Notes: generated from the letters alone by a model not told the origin. A stretch of 23,673 nt of DNA from CAZXEU01 sp964639665 (GCA_964639665.1 CAZXEU010000147.1:1-23673); one strand, 5' to 3'; shown: positions 1 through 8,453, numbered from the stretch's first letter. Numbers and translations are program-made.

Positions 1-524
1 TCCGGGATGCCTTCGCCCGTCTTGGCGCTGATGTGCGCAATGTTGCCAGCGGGCTCTCCGACCAGCGTCTCGATGGATCTGGCCACCTCCTCCGGCCGCG
101 CACTTGGCAGGTCGACCTTGTTCAGCACCGGAATAACTTCGAGATCGGCCTCCAGTGCCAGGTACAAGTTGCTGATGGTCTGGGCTTCTATTCCCTGCGC
201 TGCATCTACTACCAGAATCGCCCCCTCGCAGGCCTTGAGAGCCCGGGACACCTCATAGGTAAAGTCCACGTGCCCGGGCGTGTCGATAAGGTTCAGTGCA
301 TACTCTCTGCCGTCTGCGGCGACGTACGACATGCGGATGGCATGACTCTTGATCGTGATTCCGCGCTCGCGCTCCAGGTCCATGGAGTCCAGTACCTGGT
401 CCTGCATGTCGCGCTGCGAGACCGTCCCGGTGATCTCGAGGAAACGATCAGCCAGCGTGCTCTTGCCGTGATCGATGTGCGCGATCACGCAGAAATTGCG
501 GATATGGCCCAGGTGTGAAGACAT
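1..524 (-). CDS. lepA: Elongation factor 4 (LepA), N-terminal part, cut by left window edge
   Basis: LepA is a ribosome-associated translational GTPase that back-translocates or remodels stalled ribosomes. The first 174 residues are visible from the ATG at 522-524; the rest (about 600 residues in the family) lies beyond the left edge. The frame shows the P-loop AHIDHGKST (residues 15-23), the LepA-typical switch I stretch QVLDSMDLERERGITIK (43-59), the G3 motif DTPGH (81-85), and NKVD as G4 (135-138). The segment around EVSRALKACEGAILVVDAA (91-109) separates it from EF-Tu, EF-G and BipA. The start gives the usual short LepA leader before the G domain. No gene lies directly upstream; tRNA-Leu on the same strand is about 415 bp away. 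Identification is by recognised family motifs and is secure. Confidence 0.97.
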   Translation of the reverse strand, partial: MSSHLGHIRNFCVIAHIDHGKSTLADRFLEITGTVSQRDMQDQVLDSMDLERERGITIKSHAIRMSYVAADGREYALNLIDTPGHVDFTYEVSRALKACEGAILVVDAAQGIEAQTISNLYLALEADLEVIPVLNKVDLPSARPEEVARSIETLVGEPAGNIAHISAKTGEGIP

Positions 525-938
525 GCCCTGCGTTTGGCAGCGTGAGTGCCTGAAGATACGGACCTGCAACTCGGGCAATTCACTGCTGCACCGCAGTACC
601 TGCAGCTCGCGCTGCCGGGAGTGCGACCGCGCCGGGAGTGCGCGAACGCGGCGTTGCAAATGCGCTGGGGAATCGCAACTCGGTCCCCTTTCGCGTGCCT
701 GGTGTCCTCGCCTTACGGTGCCCTTAATGCCAGAATGGGCATGCCGGACCCACGGACACCTGCCTGCCCTCTACCCTGCCGATCCGGACTTATGTCCAAG
801 GCACGAATTGCCTTTCCTACACCCCACGGGCGGCTGCCCACCTTATTCCCGTGCACCTAGCAACTTTATCCTTGCAGGCTCGATGGCTCGCGGATTGAGC
901 AGGCAATTGCCCGATACAATCGGTCCTCAAGACCGCAG
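525..938. other. Intergenic region between lepA and tRNA-Leu, no gene recognised
   Basis: No frame here has recognisable protein similarity, although long GC-driven open frames cross it. It should hold the lepA promoter and 5' leader, and the tail of the tRNA-Leu transcript. Visible structure includes two abutting short hairpins at 786-814, a 10-bp palindrome GGCAATTGCC at 902-911, a hairpin at 921-935, and a short direct repeat GCCGGGAGTGCG occurring twice near 615-645. I looked for SRP RNA, tmRNA and RNase P RNA core motifs by eye and saw none. Confidence 0.5.
921..935 (-). terminator. Hairpin directly downstream of tRNA-Leu, possible trailer or terminator
   Basis: On the minus strand, CGGTC and GACCG pair perfectly around a 5-nt TTGAG loop, starting 3 nt after the tRNA-Leu 3' end. 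It is not followed by a strong T run (the next bases are ATTGTATC), so an intrinsic terminator is uncertain. It could instead be a 3'-trailer stem guiding tRNA end processing. Confidence 0.3.
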
Positions 939-1022
939 TGCCCTGGAGAGGACTCGAACCTCCACGCCCGTACGGGCACAGCATCCTGAATGCTGCGCGT
1001 CTACCAGTTCCGCCACCAGGGC
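939..1022 (-). tRNA. tRNA-Leu (anticodon CAG)
   Basis: The minus strand folds as an 84-nt class II tRNA. The acceptor stem is GCCCTGG paired with CCAGGGC, followed by discriminator A. The D arm contains GGCGGAACTGGTAGACGC. The anticodon stem CAGCA/TGCTG encloses the loop TTCAGGA, giving anticodon CAG. A long variable arm follows (stem GCCCGTACGGGC), then the T arm GGAGG-TTCGAGT-CCTCT. The long variable arm and discriminator A are leucine hallmarks. The 3' CCA is not encoded; the genome continues CTG. It reads codon CUG, which is frequent in this GC-rich sequence. Confidence 0.97.
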
Positions 1023-1153
1023 TTGGCCCCGCAAAACCGAAATGCGCGGGCCATGTTCCTGCGTTCTTGTGGCCCGGCAACCTGGGGACTGCTCGTTCGT
1101 TTTAGAGCGCTTGACGCCAAGTTGGCCCGTGGCGTATCATTGCAGGCCGACTT

Positions 1154-1228
1154 TCCTCGGTAGCTCAATGGTAGAGCATGCGGCTGTTAACCGCAGGGTT
1201 GTAGGTTCGAGTCCTACCCGGGGAGCCA
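1154..1228 (+). tRNA. tRNA-Asn (anticodon GTT)
   Basis: The mature part is 1154-1225, with CCA encoded at 1226-1228. The acceptor arm TCCTCGG pairs with CCGGGGA (one T-G wobble), with discriminator G. The D arm has GCTCAATGGTAGAGC, the anticodon loop CTGTTAA presents GTT between stems TGCGG and CCGCA, and the T arm is GTAGG-TTCGAGT-CCTAC. All expected pairs form. It is divergent from tRNA-Leu with a 131-bp gap. The encoded CCA contrasts with the neighbouring tRNA-Leu gene, which lacks it. Confidence 0.97.
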
Positions 1229-1395
1229 TCGTTCGCCCAAATGCCCGTGTGCGTCGACGTTTGACGCGGGGACCGGAGTGCATTTTCCGGGCCATTTTGA
1301 CCGCCCCCGGCGCGGATCCTCGCTTCTTTCAGGCGGCATATACCTTATCACGCGATGCGCCCCCCCCCGGAGGCCGGCGTGGTAGCCACCGCAGC

Positions 1396-1977
1396 CTATC
1401 GGTCAAAGATTCCCTTCCCGTCCAAGACCTTGCTCCGGAATTTCTGAATCCTCCGGACCCGTGTACCTGATTGCTTGGCTCCGGCAAAGTGCAGCACGTA
1501 GCCACGCCGCCTTCCGGGGGTCAGTCGTTCGAAGGCCGCCTTGAACTCAGGGTCTTCCTCAAGTATGGCAACGAGCTCTTCGGGATACTCGGGCTCGTCG
1601 CCGGCTTCGACCTTGAGGCCGGCCTTTTCCGCCTTGATGGCCTCGCGCACGAAATACCTGATGCTGGCCTCGGCTTCCACCACATCCTTGATACTGGTAA
1701 AGCGCAGGCGGTAGCCTGCACGTGAATTGGGCCCCTGGCGCTCGAGGATGCCTTCATGATCCCTTAGGAGCGAACCCTTGAAGAACATAAGTGCCAGGAA
1801 GGGCTTCATCCGCTGGATGATGCAAATGTTTTTGCCCCCGCTGGTGTAACACGGAGCTCTCCACTTCAGCCCTTCCTCCAGGTCACAATCCAGAAGGACC
1901 TCCCGGAGCGCATTCGCTTCCCGCCTCCAGCGCCTGGCATAGCGGAATTCCCTGTCGACCGGAGAGCTTGCGACCAT
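1396..1977 (-). CDS. YdeI/OmdA family protein (DUF1801-like plus OmdA C-terminal domain)
   Basis: This is a 193-residue cytosolic protein. Residues 10-115 resemble the YdhG/DUF1801 fold, with the typical LKWRAPCYT (37-45) and LALMFFKG (61-68) segments. The C-terminus LTPGRRRGYVLHFAGAKQS (152-170), followed by R-I-x-K and a terminal GKGIFDR, is the OmdA (bacteriocin-protection, YdeI/OmpD-associated) signature. The family's biochemical function is unknown, although some members are linked to resistance to antimicrobial peptides. I chose the ATG at 1975-1977, preceded by GGAAAGA, because it reproduces the family N-terminus. A GTG at 2017-2019 would add 14 residues with no homology-like sequence. 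The gene appears monocistronic. Confidence 0.85.
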   Translation of the reverse strand: MVASSPVDREFRYARRWRREANALREVLLDCDLEEGLKWRAPCYTSGGKNICIIQRMKPFLALMFFKGSLLRDHEGILERQGPNSRAGYRLRFTSIKDVVEAEASIRYFVREAIKAEKAGLKVEAGDEPEYPEELVAILEEDPEFKAAFERLTPGRRRGYVLHFAGAKQSGTRVRRIQKFRSKVLDGKGIFDR

Positions 1978-2429
1978 TCTTTCCACGTCTAATGGCCTGT
2001 CGGTCGGATGCGGGGCCACGTGGCTGTGCCAAAAGGCCCGCAGCCCGCTGCAACGAAGCTAGGGCTGGCCGGACCCGCGGCCTCCCTTCCTGTCTGGCCT
2101 ACTTCCCGCCTTTCGGCGTGACCATAAAACCGAGCCTGTGACCGGCGAATACGTTCACCGAGGGGCACGCGTTATGCCTGGCGGGTGTTGAGGTTCCAGA
2201 TCGCGGCCAGCACTCGGCGAAGGGCTCGCACCACCGGCGGAGGCAGTAACCCAACCTCGCACGCGCCTCCGAGTTCGGATGACCGGCGCCGCCGAACCAG
2301 TGCCGGAGTGTATCTGCGTGAATCGTTAACTGGTCTATGAGCCAAGACCTGATTAGCCCCGTCTGGCCTGACTGCTCATGACCGTTGCTCTCGCGCCCGC
2401 GCGCAAAGGAATCGCACCATCGCACTACA
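1978..2429. other. Intergenic region, no gene recognised
   Basis: About 450 bp separate the OmdA-like gene from the stop of the upstream minus-strand SDR. A 108-codon open frame exists at 2099-2425 on minus, but its translation is rich in Trp, Cys, Arg and His without domain-like pattern, so I do not call it. A second minus frame near 2180-2270 ends in a short stretch reading VVRALRRVLAAIWNLNTRQ that looks more protein-like and may be a degraded gene tail. No terminal inverted repeats or transposase motifs are visible. Confidence 0.4.
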
Positions 2430-3254
2430 TCATGCGGCAGCGGAGCTGCCCGCCCGTCGCTCGCCGGGCGCCCTGAAATCCGTTCGAATGGCGCCGGTGG
2501 AAAAGCCGCCGTCCACCAGAATCGTCTGGCCCGTCACGTACCGGCTCGACTCGGAGGCTAGGAATACCACTGCGCCGTCAAGATCGGTGGGCTCTCCGGG
2601 CCGACCTATAGGAGTGCGTTCCAAGAGACTTGCAACAAAACGCGGCTTCTCGTATAAGGCGGCATTCTGCGCAGTTTTGAACCAGCCGGGAGCAAGACAA
2701 TTCACTGTTACGCCGAAGCGGCCCCAGTCACACGCCAGTGACATCGTAAGCTGCTTGATGCCACCTCGGCTGGCGCCGTAGGGACCAAAGCCGGCGTATC
2801 CCGCCACGCACGTCACGGAGCCGATATTGATGATCCTGCCATACGCCGCGCTGATCATGAGTGGCGCAATTGCCTGAGAAACAAAGAACGCTCCCCGCAG
2901 ATTGGTGTCCACGATCGTGCTCCAGTCCTCCGGCGTCACATCCAGGGCCGGCTTCCGGATATTGCATCCCGCGTTGTTGACCAGGATATCCGCCCTGCCG
3001 CAGCGCCGCTCCACCTCCTTCGCCATGCTCGCGATGCTCGGCCCATCCTGCACTTCAAGCGAGACGGGCATTACGCTGGCGCCCAGGGCGGAAAGCTCGC
3101 GCGTGGCTGACTCCAGCCGGTGCATGTCCCGGCTTGTAATCACAAGATCGGCACCGGCCCGGGCCAGGGCTCGACTCATATACAGCCCCAGGCCACGGCT
3201 TGCACCGGTGACAATGGCTGTACGTCCCGAGAGATCAAACAGGGAATCCGGCAT
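2430..3254 (-). CDS. SDR family oxidoreductase, gluconate 5-dehydrogenase-like, with catalytic Lys replaced by Arg
   Basis: This is a 274-residue classical short-chain dehydrogenase/reductase. The cofactor motif TGASRGLG is at residues 16-23, NNAG at 93-96, catalytic Ser at 146, and catalytic Tyr at 159. The family pattern is Tyr-x-x-x-Lys, but this protein reads Y-G-A-S-R, with Arg163 (codon CGA) in place of Lys. The PG motif after beta-6 reads APGWFKT and the C-terminal core ends TGQTILVDGG. SR after beta-2 (41-42) suggests NADP(H) could be accepted. The closest recognisable type is the gluconate 5-dehydrogenase/2-deoxy-gluconate 3-dehydrogenase group, so a sugar-acid ketone/alcohol interconversion is likely but unproven. 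The last roughly 20 residues form an Ala/Arg-rich tail. It is divergent from the DUF5060 gene, with 93 bp between starts. Confidence 0.85.
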   Translation of the reverse strand: MPDSLFDLSGRTAIVTGASRGLGLYMSRALARAGADLVITSRDMHRLESATRELSALGASVMPVSLEVQDGPSIASMAKEVERRCGRADILVNNAGCNIRKPALDVTPEDWSTIVDTNLRGAFFVSQAIAPLMISAAYGRIINIGSVTCVAGYAGFGPYGASRGGIKQLTMSLACDWGRFGVTVNCLAPGWFKTAQNAALYEKPRFVASLLERTPIGRPGEPTDLDGAVVFLASESSRYVTGQTILVDGGFSTGAIRTDFRAPGERRAGSSAAA

Positions 3255-3347
3255 AACACTGGCGGTCTCTTGAACAGGTCACGGATGATAACTAATCGGG
3301 AACACAGGAACCCGGCCAGCCCGGTGGCGGCAACCATAGGCATCGAC

Positions 3348-5171
3348 ATGAGAAACACGATCCATCCCATATTGGCCCTTTTTCTGATCACCGCATGCGG
3401 CGCGCCCGGGCGGGCCAGTGTCAGCGGTACCCTCCAGCGCTACCACGCCATTACGGTCGACTTCAAGGGTCCGCATACGCACGAGGACGCAGCACCCAAC
3501 CCGTTCCGCGATTTTCGCCTGGAGGTTACGATTGCCCATGCAGCAACCGGCAAGGAGTATACCGTACCAGGCTATTTTGCCGCCGACGGCGATGCGTCTG
3601 AGACTGGTGCCAGGGAAGGCTCCGTATGGCGGGCACACTTTGTACCGGAAGGTACAGGAGCATGGACCTACCGCGCATCCTTCCGCCGGGGCAAGGACAT
3701 TGCCATGGACCTGGATCCTGAGGCCGGCACGCCTCTTTCGTTTGACGGCGCCAAGGGAACGATCCAGGTGGCAGAGACGGACAAGGAAGGCAGGGACTTC
3801 CGCGCCAGGGGCGTGCTGCGCTACGTGGGATCGCGGTACTTGCGCTTCGACAACGGGGAATACTTCGTCAAGGGAGGCTCGGACAGCCCCGAAAACCTAC
3901 TCGCGTACGTGGATTTCAACGGAACGTATTCGCTTAGCGAGACCGGAATCCAGCGCAGCGGCGAAGCGCCGACAGCATCGCTGCACACGTACACTCCCCA
4001 TGCTGCGGACTGGCACGTCGGCGATCCTACCTGGCGCGGTGACAAGGGCAAGAGCCTTATCGGCGCGCTGAATTACCTGGCAGGTGCCGGTGTCAACGCC
4101 ATATCCTTCCTGACGCTGAATATTGCAGGCGACGGACAGGATGTATGGCCCTTTACGTCACACGACGCGCGTGATCGCTACGACGTCTCCAAGCTAGCCC
4201 AGTGGGAGATCATCTTCAGCCATGCCGACAGCCTCGGCCTGTTTCTTCATTTCAAGACGCAGGAGACGGAAAACGACCTGCAGCTGGACGAGGGAGAACT
4301 TGGACCCTTGCGCAGACTCTATTACCGCGAACTGGTTGCAAGATTTTCCCATCACCACGCCCTGAACTGGAATCTGGGTGAGGAAAACGACATCTGGGAG
4401 GAGCTGGACGACCCGGGTCAGGAGCGAATTCGGTCGTACATCGCCTACTTTCACGCGCTGGATGCATACGACCACCCGGTCGTCATTCACTCCTATCCCC
4501 ACCACAAGGAGTCCGTATATGGTCCGCTACTGGGTCCGGACGCTGCCCTGGACGGCGCGTCGCTACAAACGCATCCGGATGCGGTCCACAATGAAACCCT
4601 GTACTGGATCCGGGCCTCCGAGAGGGCCGGCCGCCCGTGGGTCGTGGCCAATGACGAACAGGGCCCGCACACCATTGGCGTCATGCCCGACGGACCGGGC
4701 AGCAATCGTGCGCTCATCCGCCAGCGCGTACTCTGGGGCAATCTCATGGCAGGCGGGGCAGGCGTCGAATACTATTTTGGGTACGAAAACCCGCACAATG
4801 ACCTCAATCTCGAAGACTTCCGTAGCCGTGCCGAGGCATGGAGTGACGTCGCCGCCGCACTCACATTTTTCCGTGAGCAAATGCCGTTTCACGAAATGCA
4901 CGCGGCGGACTCGCTGGCCCGGGGCCCGAGCCCAGCCTACGTCCTCGCGCACGCCTCCCAGGCGCTCATCTGCATCTATCTGCCGGGAGGCGGAAGCACC
5001 CGTATCGACTTGCCAGTGCATGACACCGAGTGGCACGGGACATGGTTCAATCCACGGACCGGACGCGCACTGGACTCCGCGGTCTTCACAATATCGGGCG
5101 CTACCCCTGAAATCGGCCCCGCGCCGCATCCCGGCGACGCGCTTGCCATCCTGCGGGTAGGCGGCCAGTAG
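3348..5171 (+). CDS. DUF5060 domain lipoprotein with glycoside-hydrolase-like TIM barrel
   Basis: This is a 607-residue exported protein. The ATG at 3348 gives a short hydrophobic leader ending LFLITAC, a plausible lipobox with Cys17; the open frame extends upstream but without a signal peptide. Residues 32-140 match the DUF5060 beta-sandwich (FKGPHTHEDAAPNPF, then VPGYFAADGDASETGAREG and W-x-x-x-F). A barrel follows (about 155-545) with NLGEEN (342-347) and VANDEQ (433-438), which suit the acid/base Glu345 or Glu346 and nucleophile Glu437 of a clan GH-A-type retaining hydrolase. The C-terminal roughly 80 residues resemble the putative collagen-binding beta domain often found at the end of such proteins. 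The likely role is glycan cleavage at the outer membrane or in the periplasm. The substrate cannot be read from sequence. Confidence 0.82.
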   Translation: MRNTIHPILALFLITACGAPGRASVSGTLQRYHAITVDFKGPHTHEDAAPNPFRDFRLEVTIAHAATGKEYTVPGYFAADGDASETGAREGSVWRAHFVPEGTGAWTYRASFRRGKDIAMDLDPEAGTPLSFDGAKGTIQVAETDKEGRDFRARGVLRYVGSRYLRFDNGEYFVKGGSDSPENLLAYVDFNGTYSLSETGIQRSGEAPTASLHTYTPHAADWHVGDPTWRGDKGKSLIGALNYLAGAGVNAISFLTLNIAGDGQDVWPFTSHDARDRYDVSKLAQWEIIFSHADSLGLFLHFKTQETENDLQLDEGELGPLRRLYYRELVARFSHHHALNWNLGEENDIWEELDDPGQERIRSYIAYFHALDAYDHPVVIHSYPHHKESVYGPLLGPDAALDGASLQTHPDAVHNETLYWIRASERAGRPWVVANDEQGPHTIGVMPDGPGSNRALIRQRVLWGNLMAGGAGVEYYFGYENPHNDLNLEDFRSRAEAWSDVAAALTFFREQMPFHEMHAADSLARGPSPAYVLAHASQALICIYLPGGGSTRIDLPVHDTEWHGTWFNPRTGRALDSAVFTISGATPEIGPAPHPGDALAILRVGGQ

Positions 5172-5255
5172 CTAAGCTTGCGCAACCGGTACGCGTACGG
5201 GCGCCGGCAGCGTTGCAAGGCCCGATGCCGCTGGAATTAGGCCGTCGGACTGCCG

Positions 5256-8200
5256 CTAACGGATCAGGGTCATGCTCTTTGTTTGCACGACGCCCCCCGC
5301 CTCCATCCGGTAGTGGTACAGGCCACTCGCGTGCCGGCTGGCATCCCACTCTACCTGGTGCAGTCCCGCCTCGTACTGCCCGTCCACAACCGTGGCCACC
5401 AGCCGTCCCGCAACGTCGAACACCTGGATCCGGACGTTGGATGTGGCCGGCGCCTCGAACGTGATGGCCGTTGCCGGATTGAAGGGATTGGGATAGTTCT
5501 GGTGCAACTGGAACGCGCCCGGGACCTCGGGCTCCTCCTCTGTCGCCACGGCCTCCGGCAGATCCAGCGTCCAGATGCCGCGTCCGTGGGTAGCCAGAAT
5601 TAGCTGCGTATCCACGATCTTCATCTCCCACACGGCGACGGCAGGCAAACCGCTGTCACTGTACTGCCAGGTCGCCCCCTCGTCTTCGGACACGAAAATG
5701 CCGATATCCGTGCCCACCCAGATGACATTTGGCTCATGCGGCATAACAAGAAGGTCGTAGACTGCCACGTTAGGGAACCCGTTCGAGCTCGTTGGGCTGC
5801 GATTCTCGAATCCCGAGAGATCGGTCCACGTCTGGCCAAGATCCATGGTCCTGAGAACCTTGGGGCGGTTGTAGGCAGAAAACAGCACAAACGCCGTACT
5901 GTCCATTCCGGGATGCGTCGCAAGGCCGGACACAGCCACCTGCGGAGCAAAGTCCGGTACGGATACGGGACTAAACGTGTCGCCGCCGTCGGTCGACACG
6001 TGGACTATCCCTGTACGTGGCGGCGTGTCGTCCAGACGGAATCCGGCCCAGATTTCATCCGGATTGGCGAGAGCCACCTTGACCTGGCCAAAAGCGCTGA
6101 AACTCCAGTCCTCTTGCGGGATCCGGCGCAGCGCCCAGGTCACGCCGAAGTCCTCGGAACGCCAGACGCCCTCCGACCCGATCATGAAAACCCGGTCCGG
6201 GTAGTCACCGGAATTGGCAAACTTGGTGATAAAGGGGCCTAATCCAGCGCCCACATCGTCAAGGCCATCAACGGAGGGTACCCATTGCCTACCCTGGGTT
6301 TCCGTGCGCCAGACCAAGTTGTATTGACTGGAGGCCAGCATGAGCTGGTCATCCCCCTTGTGCCAGACGGTTTCAAAGCCGTCCCCGGGTGTAGCATCCA
6401 GCCACCCCTGGCGAGCGTGCGGCCTGTTGAAGGAACGCCACGTGCCGTTGTCCTGCGTACCCCCGATGTACTGGTCAAACCCCGGCCGCTTGTCCACGCC
6501 GTAGAATTGCGAGGTGTTGAGGCCTCTACTGACTCCGTTGTATCCTCTGCCGCTGTTTTCGCTGAAATGAACGCCGCCATCGTTGGCGTTCAGTTTCTTG
6601 AACGTGCCAGCGGTCTCGTCAATCGGCACGATGATAATATTATGGTGGTCCACATGCATGGCACCGCTTTGCGGGTGAGTCGACGTTGTGCGTGACAGGG
6701 CCGTGACCGTTTTTGCGGTGATGCGCAGCATGGATTCAGGGAGGCTGTCCGGATTCCATGTGCCGCCCTCCGCCAGATGCGGCCACATGAAGTACAGCAT
6801 CTGATTCACAAGTCCGCCATCGGCGGCAATGTCCTGCTGCGCCTGGCTCTCGTTGTACGAATACGTGTGGACGAAGAAATACTCCCGGCTCTGCTCCGCG
6901 TAGTCGCCTTCCGTCAGGCGCGGAAGCAGGTTGTATACGCCGTCACCTGCCTGGTCGCGGAAGGAAACAGCAAGCTGCAAGTTGTTGTCGATATCCCAGA
7001 CCTCGAAGGGCACCTCCACATAATCCGCGTACATGTAGTCGGCCAGTGCTATGCCCGCTCCCCCGTCACCAGCTGTACCTCCTTCAGGAGAAATAGTAAA
7101 ACGGTGTGCCATCTGGCTGCGACCGGGTCCGAAACGGATTTCGGCGGAAACATAGTCATCCTCTGAAACGCCCGACACCTGGTCCTCGGTGGCTCCGGTC
7201 TCAAGCGTACCACCAAAAAAGGCAGACCCGAAATTGACAAATTCAATTAGGGAATCCGTGTTGATTTCCTCAAATCTGGTTAGCGTCCGGACGTCGCTGG
7301 TGCCTGGTACGATGGTTGCCTCCCAGTACTGAATGCCGCCCAGAAATACGTGGTTCACGTCGTAAGGGTCTACGGCCAGCGTCTGGTCGTACCATCCCTG
7401 GTCACCCAGCCAGTGAGCAGTCCCGCTGGAATTCAAAATGGCGTTCCAGGTGTTTCCGCCATCGCTTGTCCGGTACAGTCCTGAGTCACCGCCGCCGTCT
7501 GCCGAGACATAGACCACGTTCGGATCGGAATGGGCGATAGCCAATTCCATCCGGCCTCCGCCCACGACGAATTCATCGAGAGATATCTCCCACGTGCGCC
7601 CGGCATCCGCCGAGCGCAGGACCGCCGAGCCGTTGACCGTGGCGAACTGGATATTGAAATCATCCGGTCTTGCTCTAAGGTCCTGGACGCGCCGCGGGTC
7701 CGGATGTACGTACGTCGTATCCCAGGTTACCCCTCCATCTTCCGTGCGGAAAATCCCCCTATTGGTAGCAGCCACCAGGATGTTCGGATTTGCCGGATCG
7801 ACGGCCAGCCGGTTGATCCAGCGGAAGGCCGGATCGTAAGCCGTCGACGCAATCTGCGTCCACGTAACGCCCCGATCCGTCGTCCTGAAAATCCCGGATC
7901 CGTCTACCGCATCAAGATTGCCGAATCCCTCGCCTGTACCCATGTAGATCACGTCCCGGTCTGAATCCGCCATGGCGAGTGCCGACACACCCAGGTTGGG
8001 CAGGTGTTCGGTAAGCATCTGCCACGAGGCTCCCGCGTCAGTGGTCTTCCACAGGCCCCCGCCTACAGCACCCACAAACCAAGTCTGGTGGAAAGGATCG
8101 TCCGGATCAATGATCAGGGCCCGCGTGCGGCCCGGAACGTTGGCCGGACCCCGCTCGACCCAGTCAAGCTTCCTGCCGGGCTGCTTTCTGGCAGCAATAG

Positions 8201-8453
8201 CTTGATCAAGCTCATCGAAGCGGTAGTTGCGGGGGTACCTCTCGCCATCCTCCGCCGTCCGGATTGCGGCGTGGACCTCCAGATACTTGTCCGGATGGCT
8301 GTAATCGGACATCCGCTTGGATTTCTCGGTTGCGGGCGGCTCAATCCTCGGCTGGGCCAATTGCGCTGGCTGGTGCGGCAAAACGCGGAAGAACAGGACT
8401 AGAAGCAGACACGTTGCGGCTCCTACAGCAAGATAGATCCGGGTTGATCGCAT
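5256..8453 (-). CDS. Large Asp-box (sortilin/VPS10-like) beta-propeller protein with T9SS type A sorting domain
   Basis: This is a 1065-residue secreted protein. A signal/anchor segment lies at about residues 5-26. At least ten Asp-box (S/T-x-D-x-G-x-T/S-W) turns are visible, for example TTDAGASW, TTDRGVTW, TEDGGVTW, SADAGRTW and TSDGGNTW between 137 and 337, and SEDFGVTW, STDGGDTF, TMDLGQTW and SEDEGATW later. They indicate one or two VPS10/BNR-type propellers. A stretch of about 200 residues near 390-600 lacks Asp boxes and looks like an inserted domain. Residues 981-1065 are a Por secretion (type IX) sorting domain: QNYPNPFNP, a beta-sandwich, then a basic end. The protein is therefore expected on the cell surface or released. 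Propellers of this kind bind or hydrolyse polymers, but no catalytic residues can be assigned. It is convergent with the DUF5060 gene (84-bp gap, no clear terminator). Confidence 0.9.
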   Translation of the reverse strand: MRSTRIYLAVGAATCLLLVLFFRVLPHQPAQLAQPRIEPPATEKSKRMSDYSHPDKYLEVHAAIRTAEDGERYPRNYRFDELDQAIAARKQPGRKLDWVERGPANVPGRTRALIIDPDDPFHQTWFVGAVGGGLWKTTDAGASWQMLTEHLPNLGVSALAMADSDRDVIYMGTGEGFGNLDAVDGSGIFRTTDRGVTWTQIASTAYDPAFRWINRLAVDPANPNILVAATNRGIFRTEDGGVTWDTTYVHPDPRRVQDLRARPDDFNIQFATVNGSAVLRSADAGRTWEISLDEFVVGGGRMELAIAHSDPNVVYVSADGGGDSGLYRTSDGGNTWNAILNSSGTAHWLGDQGWYDQTLAVDPYDVNHVFLGGIQYWEATIVPGTSDVRTLTRFEEINTDSLIEFVNFGSAFFGGTLETGATEDQVSGVSEDDYVSAEIRFGPGRSQMAHRFTISPEGGTAGDGGAGIALADYMYADYVEVPFEVWDIDNNLQLAVSFRDQAGDGVYNLLPRLTEGDYAEQSREYFFVHTYSYNESQAQQDIAADGGLVNQMLYFMWPHLAEGGTWNPDSLPESMLRITAKTVTALSRTTSTHPQSGAMHVDHHNIIIVPIDETAGTFKKLNANDGGVHFSENSGRGYNGVSRGLNTSQFYGVDKRPGFDQYIGGTQDNGTWRSFNRPHARQGWLDATPGDGFETVWHKGDDQLMLASSQYNLVWRTETQGRQWVPSVDGLDDVGAGLGPFITKFANSGDYPDRVFMIGSEGVWRSEDFGVTWALRRIPQEDWSFSAFGQVKVALANPDEIWAGFRLDDTPPRTGIVHVSTDGGDTFSPVSVPDFAPQVAVSGLATHPGMDSTAFVLFSAYNRPKVLRTMDLGQTWTDLSGFENRSPTSSNGFPNVAVYDLLVMPHEPNVIWVGTDIGIFVSEDEGATWQYSDSGLPAVAVWEMKIVDTQLILATHGRGIWTLDLPEAVATEEEPEVPGAFQLHQNYPNPFNPATAITFEAPATSNVRIQVFDVAGRLVATVVDGQYEAGLHQVEWDASRHASGLYHYRMEAGGVVQTKSMTLIR

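Noticed and set aside
1259..1300. Terminator-like stems after tRNA-Asn (GCGTC/GACGC and CCGGA/TCCGG)
   Set aside because: Only 5-bp stems with large loops and no convincing T tract; too weak to list.
475..1470. 331-codon open frame on plus
   Set aside because: It runs through both tRNA genes and noncoding sequence, and its translation has no domain-like pattern; a GC-rich chance frame.
2099..2425. 108-codon open frame on minus
   Set aside because: Unusual Trp/Cys/Arg composition, no motif, no ribosome site; not enough to call a gene.
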